Origin: a virus
Strand: one strand, 5' to 3'
DNA: 25,883 bases
Virus record (IMG/VR): IMGVR_UViG_3300042900_000834
Span: 1 to 25,883 of that record
The translations under genes were made by a program, and so were the position numbers. Shown here one piece after another: positions 7,503 to 14,983 of the stretch. Positions within the stretch are counted from its first letter, which is position 1, and every line of letters begins with the position of its first letter. Below the pieces are notes generated by a model, which saw only the letters and a program-made list of their open reading frames with translations, made no database searches and was not told where the DNA came from.

Positions 7503-7793
7503 TTAATTACCTTTGATGATTAAACGGTGTTGATTTGCCCACTCAGCAGGTCCTTGCTCAATTTCATGATTGGTTGCCCAAAATTTAGCATCACAGGGTT
7601 GCACTGGTTCTATTCGAACTTTGTATTCTCCACTGGGGCCTTGAATTTGCAGGGTGTTCTTGAGATAAGCATTGCGCCATTCCCAGGTACGTTCAGTGAA
7701 TAATTCATTGTTTAAGTAGATTCGATAAGCTGGCGGAGTATCGTTCCACTCGCAATGCAGATCAAAACTGGCAAGAATAAAAGAAGTGTCCAT
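7503..7793 (-). CDS. Small beta-rich hypothetical protein, 96 aa
   Basis: Starts MDTSFILASFDLHCEWNDTP. The pattern 'AYRIYLNNELFTERTWEW ... LQIQG ... EYKVRIEPV' suggests alternating strands of a compact beta-sandwich. The first strands resemble in style those of the two paralogs at 18628-19098 and 20269-20700 (a short ligand-binding-like sandwich with 'v.i..dg..i...'), but it lacks their C-terminal 'NG.v...F..P.Y.WL' signature. It starts four bases after the preceding stop. No tag and no V-A-E site. Function unknown; a minor virion or carbohydrate-contact protein would be a guess. Confidence 0.7.
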   Translation of the reverse strand: MDTSFILASFDLHCEWNDTPPAYRIYLNNELFTERTWEWRNAYLKNTLQIQGPSGEYKVRIEPVQPCDAKFWATNHEIEQGPAEWANQHRLIIKGN

Positions 7794-7797
7794 GATT

Positions 7798-8004
7798 TTA
7801 CGTTGCTCGCAATTCTCGAGGTTGGCCCACTACAACATTTTTATTGTTGTATTGGGTGCGTAAAATTCTTCTTGCCATTTCTGGGGTACGAGCCTGTACC
7901 TGTGTGTCAATGATGTTGGTGTACCCGTGCTGTTTAAGTTTTATTTTAACAGCATAGGTGTTTAATGGTCTCTCAGATAAACGTATAAAATCATTGGCTC
8001 TCAT
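7798..8004 (-). CDS. 68-aa hypothetical protein with MRANDFI tag
   Basis: I chose ATG 8004 because it gives MRANDFIRLSERPL, like the tags of neighbouring genes, and begins seven bases after the adenosylhomocysteinase stop; the longer frame to 8058 would lie inside that gene. The body 'YAVKIKLKQHGYTNIIDTQ', then 'EMARRILRTQYNNKNVVVGQ', looks like a small alpha/beta fold. There is no Shine-Dalgarno site; a TAAATA box ends four bases before the ATG. Function unknown; the tag suggests packaging in the head. Confidence 0.72.
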   Translation of the reverse strand: MRANDFIRLSERPLNTYAVKIKLKQHGYTNIIDTQVQARTPEMARRILRTQYNNKNVVVGQPRELRAT

Positions 8005-8008
8005 CCAG

Positions 8009-8014
8009 TATTTA
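8009..8014 (-). promoter_or_regulatory. TAAATA box just before the 68-aa gene
   Basis: CTAAATAC, like the core of T4 late promoters (TATAAATA), ends four bases before ATG 8004 and includes the stop codon of the adenosylhomocysteinase gene. If it is a late promoter, the transcript would be nearly leaderless. Confidence 0.3.
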
Positions 8015-9298
8015 GTACCGATACGTGTCGGACTTAAATGGGCCTGTGACAGTGACACCTATATACTGTGCTTGTGCATCGGATAAAGTGGTAAGTTGTG
8101 CACCAAGTTGTCCAAGATGTAATTGTGCAACTTTTTCATCCAGTTGTTTTGGCAACAAATACAACTGTCCTGCTTGATACTTGTCTGTATTGTTGAACAT
8201 TTCAATTTGAGCCAATACTTGATTGGTAAAGCTGTTTGACATAACAAAACTAGGATGCCCGGTACCGCAACCTAGATTCACCAAGCGGCCTTTGGCCAAC
8301 ACAATGATCTTGCGACCGTTGACAAGTGTAACGTGATCAACTAAGGGTTTGATTTCGTCCCATTTAGCATCCTGAATGCCTGCAATGTCAATTTCACTGT
8401 CAAAGTGTCCAATGTTACACACAATAGCATTTTCTTTCATGCACAACATGTGCTCACGTGTGATAACACCAATGTTGCCTGTGGCAGTTACAAAAATGTC
8501 AGCCTTGTCCCTAGCATAGTCCATGGTGACAACACGGAATCCTTCCATGGCAGCCTGTAGTGCGCAAATAGGGTCAACTTCGGTAACCCAAACTTGTGCG
8601 CTGAGTGCTCGCAGAGCCTGTGCACTTCCTTTACCCACATCACCATAACCACACACCACAGCAACCTTGCCAGCAATCATTACGTCGGTGGCTCGTTTAA
8701 TAGCATCCACTAGACTTTCTCTGCAACCATACAAGTTGTCAAACTTGGTCTTGGTCACACTATCGTTCACGTTGATGGCCGGGATTCGTAATGTGCCAGC
8801 CGCAATGCGTTCCAACAGTTTGTGAATACCTGTTGTGGTTTCTTCTGTGACACCTCGGATGCCAGGCAGCAGATCTGGGTGTTTATCATGGATATACCCA
8901 GTTAAGTCATGTCCGTCATCAAGAATCATATTGGGAGTCCAACCATCAGGACCACGAACTGTTTGTTCAATACACCACCAGTACTCCTCTTCAGTCTCAC
9001 CTTTCCAAGCAAACACAGGAATGCCCAGGTCAGCAATGGCAGCCGCAGCCTGATCCTGTGTGGAGAAGATATTGCAACTGCTCCAGCGCACACTGGCACC
9101 TAATGCAACCAGTACTTTGATCAGCACAGCAGTTTGAATTGTCATGTGCAAACTGCCCACAATTCTTGCACCACTTAGTGGCTGGGTGTTTTTGTATTCT
9201 TCTAACACAGCTCGCAATCCGGGCATTTCGTGTTCGGCAATCTCAATCTCTTTGTGCCCCCAAGCGGCCAAGGCAATGTCTGCAATTTTATAATCCAT
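8012..9298 (-). CDS. ahcY: Adenosylhomocysteinase (SAH hydrolase)
   Basis: NAD-dependent enzyme that splits S-adenosylhomocysteine, the inhibitory by-product of methyl transfer, into adenosine and homocysteine. 428 aa, full length. Visible signatures: substrate-region '[11 protein letters not shown]' (H51), 'DDGHD' 127-131, '[10 protein letters not shown]', '[15 protein letters not shown]' with K185, D187 and C192, the NAD-binding loop GYGDVGKG (217-224), '[11 protein letters not shown]', and the family C-terminus ending in K-S-D-T-Y-R-Y. All look intact. It has AAGGAT before the ATG and its own likely TATAAT promoter, so it can be expressed apart from the block upstream. In this window it could serve the methyltransferases at 1-743 and 17934-18641. 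It is a likely auxiliary metabolic gene acquired from a bacterium. Confidence 0.97.
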   Translation of the reverse strand: MDYKIADIALAAWGHKEIEIAEHEMPGLRAVLEEYKNTQPLSGARIVGSLHMTIQTAVLIKVLVALGASVRWSSCNIFSTQDQAAAAIADLGIPVFAWKGETEEEYWWCIEQTVRGPDGWTPNMILDDGHDLTGYIHDKHPDLLPGIRGVTEETTTGIHKLLERIAAGTLRIPAINVNDSVTKTKFDNLYGCRESLVDAIKRATDVMIAGKVAVVCGYGDVGKGSAQALRALSAQVWVTEVDPICALQAAMEGFRVVTMDYARDKADIFVTATGNIGVITREHMLCMKENAIVCNIGHFDSEIDIAGIQDAKWDEIKPLVDHVTLVNGRKIIVLAKGRLVNLGCGTGHPSFVMSNSFTNQVLAQIEMFNNTDKYQAGQLYLLPKQLDEKVAQLHLGQLGAQLTTLSDAQAQYIGVTVTGPFKSDTYRY

Positions 9299-9331
9299 GG
9301 TTATCCTTAAAAAGTAATGTAGTAGTTAGTG

Positions 9332-9360
9332 ATTATACTGGCCGCAGTTATTTTTTGCGA
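9332..9360 (-). promoter_or_regulatory. Likely promoter for the adenosylhomocysteinase gene
   Basis: A perfect -10 box TATAAT (9332-9337) stands ~35 bases before the ATG. The -35 at 17-base spacing (TCGCAA, 9355-9360) is weak and overlaps the end of the upstream gene. A good ribosome site (AAGGAT) follows. Confidence 0.55.
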
Positions 9361-10070
9361 CCAGCTTTCATGTTGGCACACCAGTGTGCCATGCGTTGTC
9401 TTTCGCCAGAACTGTTGGCAGCGATGCTACGCAACTTTGAAACTGATTGTTTGCAGTTGACCCCTGAGCGTTTGGCCAGCCCTTTACGTCCGGGCTTTTT
9501 GCCATCTGCAAAGTTTTCATTTGTGGTTGACCAAAGTAGTTGGCCTTCTTCTTGTGCTATACGGTGTATGTTGGTTCCAGATTTGGTGGGCTGTATGTCG
9601 TAGTTGTCAAAATGTGCTGATAGCTTTTGCAGTATTCTTACTACTGCAAGATACTGATCTCCTACTAGATCATCAGGCACAGTCACCAAGATATCAGTGT
9701 CGCTGTTTTTGCGATGTTTTCCTGTAGCACGACTGCCGTGGAACCATATTTCTTGTGCCACGGGTAAGACTTTCTGTATAGCATCAACTACTGGCTTTCC
9801 AGGTTTCTTGCCATCAGCAAAGTTTTCTTTCATGATCCATGTATCTGGGATTTGATCATACTTGTCTACCCACATGTCATGCAATTTCTGACCACTGATA
9901 CTGTGAGTTTTTGCAATACGTGTCATTATCTTGTCAATCGTGTCGTACACTTGATCATCGCTGCCAGACTGTAACTGTTGTTTGCGAGCTATCAATGCTG
10001 CCTTGAGTTCTTCCACAGCTTGTCCATCTTTGCTGTGGTTCATGTTTTCTATAAATTCTTGAGCTCTCAT
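9348..10070 (-). CDS. Tagged nucleotidyltransferase with C-terminal Cys cassette
   Basis: Begins MRAQEFIEN, a head-targeting-like tag; ATG 10070 overlaps the upstream stop as ATGA. Residues 111-130 carry the minimal nucleotidyltransferase motif HGS...G...NSDTDILV, with D124/D126 as likely metal ligands; such folds transfer nucleotides to proteins, drugs or RNA. A linker ENFADGKKPG occurs twice (82-91 and 185-194) and brackets this domain. After the second copy is a basic cassette with 'SGVNCKQSVSKLRSIAANSS' and C231, ending in RKK. The whole reads as tag, helical region, linker, enzyme, linker, cassette. The target is unknown; modification of a host molecule after injection is inference. Confidence 0.82.
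   Translation of the reverse strand: MRAQEFIENMNHSKDGQAVEELKAALIARKQQLQSGSDDQVYDTIDKIMTRIAKTHSISGQKLHDMWVDKYDQIPDTWIMKENFADGKKPGKPVVDAIQKVLPVAQEIWFHGSRATGKHRKNSDTDILVTVPDDLVGDQYLAVVRILQKLSAHFDNYDIQPTKSGTNIHRIAQEEGQLLWSTTNENFADGKKPGRKGLAKRSGVNCKQSVSKLRSIAANSSGERQRMAHWCANMKAGRKK
9489..9518 (-). repeat. ENFADGKKPG linker, second copy
   Basis: Encodes residues 185-194 of the tagged nucleotidyltransferase. The core GAAAACTTTGCAGATGGCAA is nearly the same as in the first copy, so DNA and protein are both conserved. Confidence 0.7.
9798..9827 (-). repeat. ENFADGKKPG linker, first copy
   Basis: Encodes residues 82-91 of the tagged nucleotidyltransferase; core GAAAACTTTGCTGATGGCAA. It precedes the catalytic domain, and the second copy follows it. 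Confidence 0.7.
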
Positions 10071-10945
10071 GCTAGTCCAATCTTTCCCGGTGCCATTGGA
10101 CCTGTTGCTATTCGCTCACCGCCATCAAAATAGCGTATTTCAATGGGCATGTCCTGCCAGTTTAATCTATATGCGGCCATGATGCGATGATTGCCTTCGT
10201 TGACCCAGGCTTCGCCATTGTAGGCCACCATGATGTAGGGCAGGTATTCTTCGTTGGGGTTACTACCCATGGGCGGCAACTTACCGGTCTTTTCCATGTA
10301 GTCCATCAACCACTTTAGATCAGCTTTACGCACATTCATTTGTTCGTTACGCATGCCCGGTAACGACGCTAGTCGCATTACACGTACTCGCGGTGGTGCT
10401 CCAACGACACCAGCAGTAGTGCTACCCATATAAGGAACACCGTAGCTGTTGCGCCCTTTGCTCTTGGCATAGTCAATCTTGTCTTGCAACCATTCTTCAT
10501 TGGGTACGTCGATGCTTAACTTGCCTTCTGCTACTGTTTGCTCGTTGATTCGTGGATTTAAATTCTTTAGATGTTTAGCATCACCTTGTCGGCTCCATTT
10601 GGCCCACATGGCCTTGCCCATGTTAGTTCTATTAGACGATGGAGATATGTTTACTCCCAGCATGCGCATAACTGCATACATGTTTGCGGCAATACCCTTG
10701 CCTTGCCAAGCCTGGTCCACATGAGTACTCAGGCTTTCTAATCCGTCTTGAGTAGGGTGTTTCCAAAATGTTGCGGCACCAATTACTTGACCCTGTTTGT
10801 CTAGTGCCAGCATTTCAGGCATGCCTATTTTATTAATTACTTTATAAACAACACTGTTGATTTCTTGGCTGAATTTAAACCCCGGTTGCATCACAGCCTG
10901 GTTGAATTTTTCCTTGTATTCATGTAAAAATTCTTGTGCTCTCAT
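10067..10945 (-). CDS. Tagged GNAT acetyltransferase joined by VAE site to a ParB-like domain
   Basis: Begins MRAQEFLHEY; ATG 10945 follows a good AAGGA site. Residues ~30-125 are a GNAT fold, with the acetyl-CoA loop 'HVDQAWQGKGIAANMYAVM' (QGKGIA at 81-86). A single site QTVAEG (VAE 138-140) separates it from residues ~145-292, where 'WVNEGNHRIMAAYRLNW' (248-264) matches the ParB/sulfiredoxin-like nucleotide-binding motif. The linker thus lies exactly between two unrelated enzyme-like domains, as expected if it is a cut site. The stop overlaps the next tagged gene. Substrates are unknown. Confidence 0.83.
   Translation of the reverse strand: MRAQEFLHEYKEKFNQAVMQPGFKFSQEINSVVYKVINKIGMPEMLALDKQGQVIGAATFWKHPTQDGLESLSTHVDQAWQGKGIAANMYAVMRMLGVNISPSSNRTNMGKAMWAKWSRQGDAKHLKNLNPRINEQTVAEGKLSIDVPNEEWLQDKIDYAKSKGRNSYGVPYMGSTTAGVVGAPPRVRVMRLASLPGMRNEQMNVRKADLKWLMDYMEKTGKLPPMGSNPNEEYLPYIMVAYNGEAWVNEGNHRIMAAYRLNWQDMPIEIRYFDGGERIATGPMAPGKIGLA
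10526..10540 (-). repeat. Divergent VAE linker (QTVAE)
   Basis: Minus strand CAAACAGTAGCAGAA encodes QTVAE between the GNAT and ParB-like domains. Its codons differ from the common GVAE form, so here the peptide and not the DNA is conserved. Confidence 0.7.
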
Positions 10946-10961
10946 TCATTGTTCCTTTTTA

Positions 10962-12194
10962 TCAGCAGTTCCAGCGTCGACGTGCTTTACATATGGCCTT
11001 GTCTGGAGTTTTAGCACAACTGATACTGTGCATCTTCATCTGACCACGACTGCGTGAGCAATAGCTTTTGCGACGTTTGCTGGCTTTGCCGCCCTTCTTT
11101 AACTTTGATGGTTTGGTAGTCACAGCAGTCTTTAACTTGCTACCTGGATTTTCTCTGCGATAAGCATTCACAGCCTTTTGACTCATGCCGTCTGTTTTGT
11201 CACGCTTGTTGGCCTTTTGCCAATCTTCGTTCAGTTGCGAAGTTACAGCAAACGCATACAACTCATCTTCTGTGAGTGATTCCAGGTCCGCCCATACTGC
11301 TTCGGCATCTACACCATTATGGGCGGCAATGTCTTCGATAATTGATTCAATAAGATCAAACTCTTCTGACAGGTCCTCCGCCACACCTTGCTGGACGCTA
11401 TCTTCTGCTAATCCATTTTGAAACTGTTGAACCATAGAATCTATGTATTTTACAGCCGATAGTTCAAAGCCTGCTTTTTGTTTTAAGAATTTAACTCTGT
11501 CTGATGCTTCAGGATGGTCATCCCCAGGCCTATTTTTTAGCATATCTGCTTTTACTCCAAATAAAAATTGGAACACATTTGCTTTACTATATCCTATTTT
11601 TTTTGCTAAGAAAGCACCTATCAGGTCTGCTTCTGTTTCAGCATCTTTGCCTCTTTTAGAAGCAGGATTTGCAAAATGTTGCATAATAATATGCCCACAT
11701 TCATGTCCTAAAACAAATGCCAGTGTACTGTCAGGTGCATCCCAAAAAACTGTTGCTTCTAAAAATATTTCACTGGAAGTTAACCTAACAAACTGCCCTT
11801 TCTTTGTTTGAGAAGTCATCTGAGCTTCAACTGGCCTACCGTTACGGAATCGACTATCACCTAATGTGACTTGTATTTGAATGCTTTGTAAAGTTTTTAC
11901 GTAGTCTGGTGCCGATTGTGCTGACACATCAATAAAGGATTTTAAAATCTTGTAGCATCTATTTCTAAGTTCATCCACTCTTGGTTTCCACACTTGCTGT
12001 AATTGTGCCGGATTCTTATTTAAATCTGCCATTGACTTATATTGTCCAGCACCTGCAGTACCAGCCGCACCTGCCACAGCCGCCGCACCCATACCTTTTA
12101 AGAATCCTCTACGGTCTACTTCTTCTAAGGAGCCTTCCGCCACACCTTGCTGATTCTGTGCAACAGCTTCTGTTAAAAATTCAATTGCTCTCAT
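10962..12194 (-). CDS. Tagged metallopeptidase with buried twin-arginine signal
   Basis: 410 aa from ATG 12194 (AAGGAT six bases upstream). Order: tag MRAIEFLTEA; QGVAEG (VAE 18-20); a twin-arginine stretch DRRGFLKGMGAAAVAGAAG (27-45); then an M48-like zinc peptidase with HECGH (164-168) and a likely third ligand in 'ETEADLIGAF' (E188). Two sites follow, GLAED (262-264) and QGVAED (271-273). A short acidic segment comes next, then a strongly basic cassette with Cys 379, 393, 402 and 410 ending RRRWNC. Cutting at VAE 18-20 would expose the Tat-like signal near a new N-terminus, allowing export in the host; this is inference. The peptidase active site looks complete. Confidence 0.82.
   Translation of the reverse strand: MRAIEFLTEAVAQNQQGVAEGSLEEVDRRGFLKGMGAAAVAGAAGTAGAGQYKSMADLNKNPAQLQQVWKPRVDELRNRCYKILKSFIDVSAQSAPDYVKTLQSIQIQVTLGDSRFRNGRPVEAQMTSQTKKGQFVRLTSSEIFLEATVFWDAPDSTLAFVLGHECGHIIMQHFANPASKRGKDAETEADLIGAFLAKKIGYSKANVFQFLFGVKADMLKNRPGDDHPEASDRVKFLKQKAGFELSAVKYIDSMVQQFQNGLAEDSVQQGVAEDLSEEFDLIESIIEDIAAHNGVDAEAVWADLESLTEDELYAFAVTSQLNEDWQKANKRDKTDGMSQKAVNAYRRENPGSKLKTAVTTKPSKLKKGGKASKRRKSYCSRSRGQMKMHSISCAKTPDKAICKARRRWNC
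11377..11390 (-). repeat. GVAE linker repeat
   Basis: Minus strand CAAGGTGTGGCGGA (QGVAE), following the peptidase domain of the tagged metallopeptidase. Confidence 0.85.
12135..12149 (-). repeat. GVAE linker repeat
   Basis: Minus strand CAAGGTGTGGCGGAA (QGVAE), between the N-terminal tag and the twin-arginine stretch of the metallopeptidase. Confidence 0.85.
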
Positions 12195-12204
12195 ACATAT
12201 ATCC

Positions 12205-13572
12205 TTAGTGAAACATCAAGTAACTGTCAATCACATCTTTGCGATTGGCTGCACGATCCCCGGCACCAGGTTGTACAATAACATTCCACTTGGGTGTAGG
12301 ACCTACTGGTGTTGCCAGCATTTGATCGTAGGTGATAATTGAATCAAGGGCAACTTTGTACTGTTGTGCAAGACGTTGCTTGAATGTGTTGAGTGCTTCG
12401 GGGCTAGAAAATTGTGTGCGTCCCTTGGCGTCTTTGATCAAACTAGTGCCTTTACGTGCAATTAGGTCAAAGAACATGTCCTTGGGCACAGTAACACCCT
12501 GCTTGACTGTGGCACCGGGATTTTGTTGTTTGTAGAATTCAACTTTCTTTTCCTCGCCACGTTTGCTACCTGATGAGAAGTTCATTGTAAAGTTGGCAGG
12601 AGCGGCACCTGTGGCAACATCACCCATCTTGGTGTAGGCATAGAACTGTACATCAGGATTTGATTTGGCAACATCATATGCTAGATCCAAGTACTCTTTA
12701 GAGAAGAAGTCACCAGCATCGTGCCAACGTACAACTAGCTGAATACCAGCTTTGTCAGACTTGGCTTTGACTGCTTTGATCTCTTGATTGACTCTGGCAC
12801 TGTAACCTTCAGGATCATTCACCAGAAAGTTTAGTGCTTGTGCCGCACTCATTGAACTTGCGGGGAACATAACATAGCCACCTTTTCTAGCATAGCAGAA
12901 TAACTGACAAGCACCTGCACCGGGGCAAGTTGTAATTTCTACAAAGTCTCCAGTGTCTTCGTCTACAACAATACCCGATAATGCCGGCAATGTCAAGTCA
13001 TAAATGATTTCGCCTTCGGTCTTTGACTTTTCCATCTTGGCGTTGGTGCCAAGTATGGCCCGGGGGCGTGTGGTAATTTGGCGGGACAAGTCATCTAAGT
13101 CCCACTCTGTATTGTCATCATCTTTGGTGATGGCTCGGATGTTGCTGCCGTGAATAATAGGAGCAAACTTGTCACGCTTGGTCTTAGTGCCAGTCTTGAT
13201 ACGGTCAGCATAGCCCTGCAATTCGTCACGTGGAATTGTACGCTGTGGTGCGTTGAGCTTGATTGCTTCGCCCACGCCTTTAACAGCTTGAGATAATCTC
13301 CATCTTTGTTGTGGTCCCAACAAACGATCATCTTCGGGCTCGGCTTTGTAGCCACCATAACGACTTGGATCGGCATGATGTCTTATGCCCCCAGCAGTTT
13401 TTTCCACTCGTCCAGGTGTGACTGGAGAATTATCAGGAGGAGAATTTGGTCCACGGCGACCACTGTTGGCATTACCAGCTTCTTCAACACCTTGGTCTTG
13501 AATGTTTAAAACTTTGACTGGGAACCCACCAAGTGTGGCAGCTTCTTTTAATGTTACTTCAAATATTCTCAT
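12205..13572 (-). CDS. Gp88-like protein with tag-like N-terminus
   Basis: 455 aa; ATG 13572 overlaps the upstream stop as ATGA. The N-terminus MRIFEVTLKEA is a divergent tag ending L-K-E before Ala, and QGVEEA (VEE 29-31) is a likely second site. After a disordered Pro/Gly-rich stretch, residues ~190-455 resemble the Gp88 family known from mycobacteriophages: 'TTCPGAGACQLFCYARKGGY' (C216, C222, C226) and 'RWHDAGDFFSKEYLDLAYD'. The three cysteines may bind metal or an Fe-S cluster. Biochemical function of the family is not known to me. It lies among the tagged genes and is probably packaged or injected with them. Confidence 0.75.
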   Translation of the reverse strand: MRIFEVTLKEAATLGGFPVKVLNIQDQGVEEAGNANSGRRGPNSPPDNSPVTPGRVEKTAGGIRHHADPSRYGGYKAEPEDDRLLGPQQRWRLSQAVKGVGEAIKLNAPQRTIPRDELQGYADRIKTGTKTKRDKFAPIIHGSNIRAITKDDDNTEWDLDDLSRQITTRPRAILGTNAKMEKSKTEGEIIYDLTLPALSGIVVDEDTGDFVEITTCPGAGACQLFCYARKGGYVMFPASSMSAAQALNFLVNDPEGYSARVNQEIKAVKAKSDKAGIQLVVRWHDAGDFFSKEYLDLAYDVAKSNPDVQFYAYTKMGDVATGAAPANFTMNFSSGSKRGEEKKVEFYKQQNPGATVKQGVTVPKDMFFDLIARKGTSLIKDAKGRTQFSSPEALNTFKQRLAQQYKVALDSIITYDQMLATPVGPTPKWNVIVQPGAGDRAANRKDVIDSYLMFH

Positions 13573-14582
13573 CTTGCGGTACCTGCTTTTATTTCTTGTA
13601 ATTGATTCTGCAACTTCATCAGCAGGGGAGGAACACCGGCTGCATCAGTCTTAAATCCCATCTTGGCTGCCTGACGTTGCACTTCACCAGGCCGGATATC
13701 TTGTGTGATGGCCATGCTGTATCTTGGGTCTTGTGCTTCTTTGCTGTTGACGGGAATGTAGCCAGTGGCCTCGGTTACACTTTCATTTTTTTTCTTGCCG
13801 GCGCAATGTGCTCGTTGACTAAAGCCTTTGGGGTTGGCGCAGTTGATTGAACTCTTGTACTTTTGGCTCCACTTTTCATCAAGTTGTTCCTCCGCCACAC
13901 CTTGTGATTCAAACTGTCCCGCATCTTTAGCGACTTTACGCTCACTGCCTTGACTAGGAAATCCAGAACTTTGTGTTTGTGGTGAAGATTTTTGCATCTT
14001 TTGTGCGGCAGCATCCTGTGCTTTTGCTTTCAATACATTCAGTGTTCTTGTATCTAATTCTCTACCATCTTCTTTTGCTCGTTGAACTAATACATTATAG
14101 TATTTGTTAGCCAACTCTACTTGTTGAGCATTTATATTCGGCATCGTCTGAGCACCTGCACCTAGAGAACCTAATGCCATTGCTCCACCTATTGCCAGAT
14201 CCTTCCAGCCTTCCGCCACATCTTCATTTGACTTTTTCTTAGTGTTGACATTAATAGCTTTGCCACTACGCTCTGGATTAGGATCTTCTCTGCGCTTACG
14301 AGCTGCCGCACTTGCACGACCCTTCTTACCTAAACTATGTGCTTTACTTTGTGGCAAACACTTTGGCTTACCTTCACTATCATCACCTCTAGCACAATCA
14401 CCACGAATCTTTCCATCAGGACCAAAACGAACCCACTTTTCTTTGAACCACTTGCGCAGATCTTCTTCTAGTTCTTCGTTGGTATTTTTCACGCAGTTGG
14501 GATAGCGTTTGCCAAACATGGTCTTCATGCCTTCTTTGTGATAGCCTTTCCAACAGGCTTCTAGTATTTCTCGATATTTCAT
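13569..14582 (-). CDS. Modular protein of Cys cassettes joined by VAE sites
   Basis: 337 aa from ATG 14582 (ATGA overlap with the upstream gene; the longer frame to 14633 lies inside it). Begins MKYREILEAC. Cassettes in order: 'GMKTMFGKRYPNC' (C30); 'RFGPDGKIRGDC' with C63 and C75 and a basic 'KKGRASAAARKRRED' tail; DVAEG (VAE 122-124); a signal-like stretch 'WKDLAIGGAMALGSLGAGAQ' (126-145) and a helical segment; QGVAEE (VAE 229-231); 'SINCANPKGFSQRAHC' (C248 and C260, the same C-x11-C spacing as C63/C75); SVTEA (VTE 269-271, like a known T4 gp22 cut site); and a C-terminal helical segment. It reads as a string of small, basic, cysteine-paired units. No enzyme is recognised; DNA or metal binding is possible. 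Confidence 0.8.
   Translation of the reverse strand: MKYREILEACWKGYHKEGMKTMFGKRYPNCVKNTNEELEEDLRKWFKEKWVRFGPDGKIRGDCARGDDSEGKPKCLPQSKAHSLGKKGRASAAARKRREDPNPERSGKAINVNTKKKSNEDVAEGWKDLAIGGAMALGSLGAGAQTMPNINAQQVELANKYYNVLVQRAKEDGRELDTRTLNVLKAKAQDAAAQKMQKSSPQTQSSGFPSQGSERKVAKDAGQFESQGVAEEQLDEKWSQKYKSSINCANPKGFSQRAHCAGKKKNESVTEATGYIPVNSKEAQDPRYSMAITQDIRPGEVQRQAAKMGFKTDAAGVPPLLMKLQNQLQEIKAGTAR
13891..13904 (-). repeat. GVAE linker repeat
   Basis: Minus strand CAAGGTGTGGCGGA (QGVAE), before the second C-x11-C cassette of the modular Cys protein. Confidence 0.85.
14211..14224 (-). repeat. GVAE linker repeat (variant)
   Basis: Minus strand AAGATGTGGCGGAA (DVAE), just before the signal-like stretch of the modular Cys protein; one base from the common form. 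Confidence 0.75.
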
Positions 14583-14983
14583 TGTATCGGCCCACCTTCG
14601 ACCCAGGCACTGCATGTTCGTTTGGCGGCACATTTAAATTTAAGAAATTTGCAATAGCCCAATGTACCAGCATCTATTGTTGACTCAGGATCTGAACCTG
14701 GCTCTGACCCAATGCCCTTGGCAATACAATCCTGCATCTCTTCAGTGATATCAAATGCCGCACAGTTTCCGCATCGTGCAGACCGGGCCTGATCAACATC
14801 GTCCATGTTCCATTCTTGTGCTATCTTGGCCCAATACTCCTCATTGGGTTGATTGGGATCTAGTGGTCCGTACATGTACTCGTCAATGGCCTTTTTTCTA
14901 TTTTTTAAGTTTAGATCAATGCTTTGAGTAGCAGGAGGGCAGCCACGTTCTATGGCTTCAAGCATGTTTATAAAATTTCTCAT
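14579..14983 (-). CDS. Cysteine-rich protein with tag-like start
   Basis: 134 aa from ATG 14983, which overlaps the upstream stop as ATGA and gives MRNFINMLEA, a divergent tag ending M-L-E before Ala. Seven cysteines at 15, 71, 74, 86, 111, 118 and 124; the last six form CGNC-x11-C ... YC-x6-C-x5-C, followed by W127 and the end GGPIQ. This resembles a small Fe-S (high-potential-like) or zinc domain; which one cannot be decided by reading. It lies between two modular tagged proteins and is coupled to both by ATGA overlaps. Confidence 0.75.
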   Translation of the reverse strand: MRNFINMLEAIERGCPPATQSIDLNLKNRKKAIDEYMYGPLDPNQPNEEYWAKIAQEWNMDDVDQARSARCGNCAAFDITEEMQDCIAKGIGSEPGSDPESTIDAGTLGYCKFLKFKCAAKRTCSAWVEGGPIQ

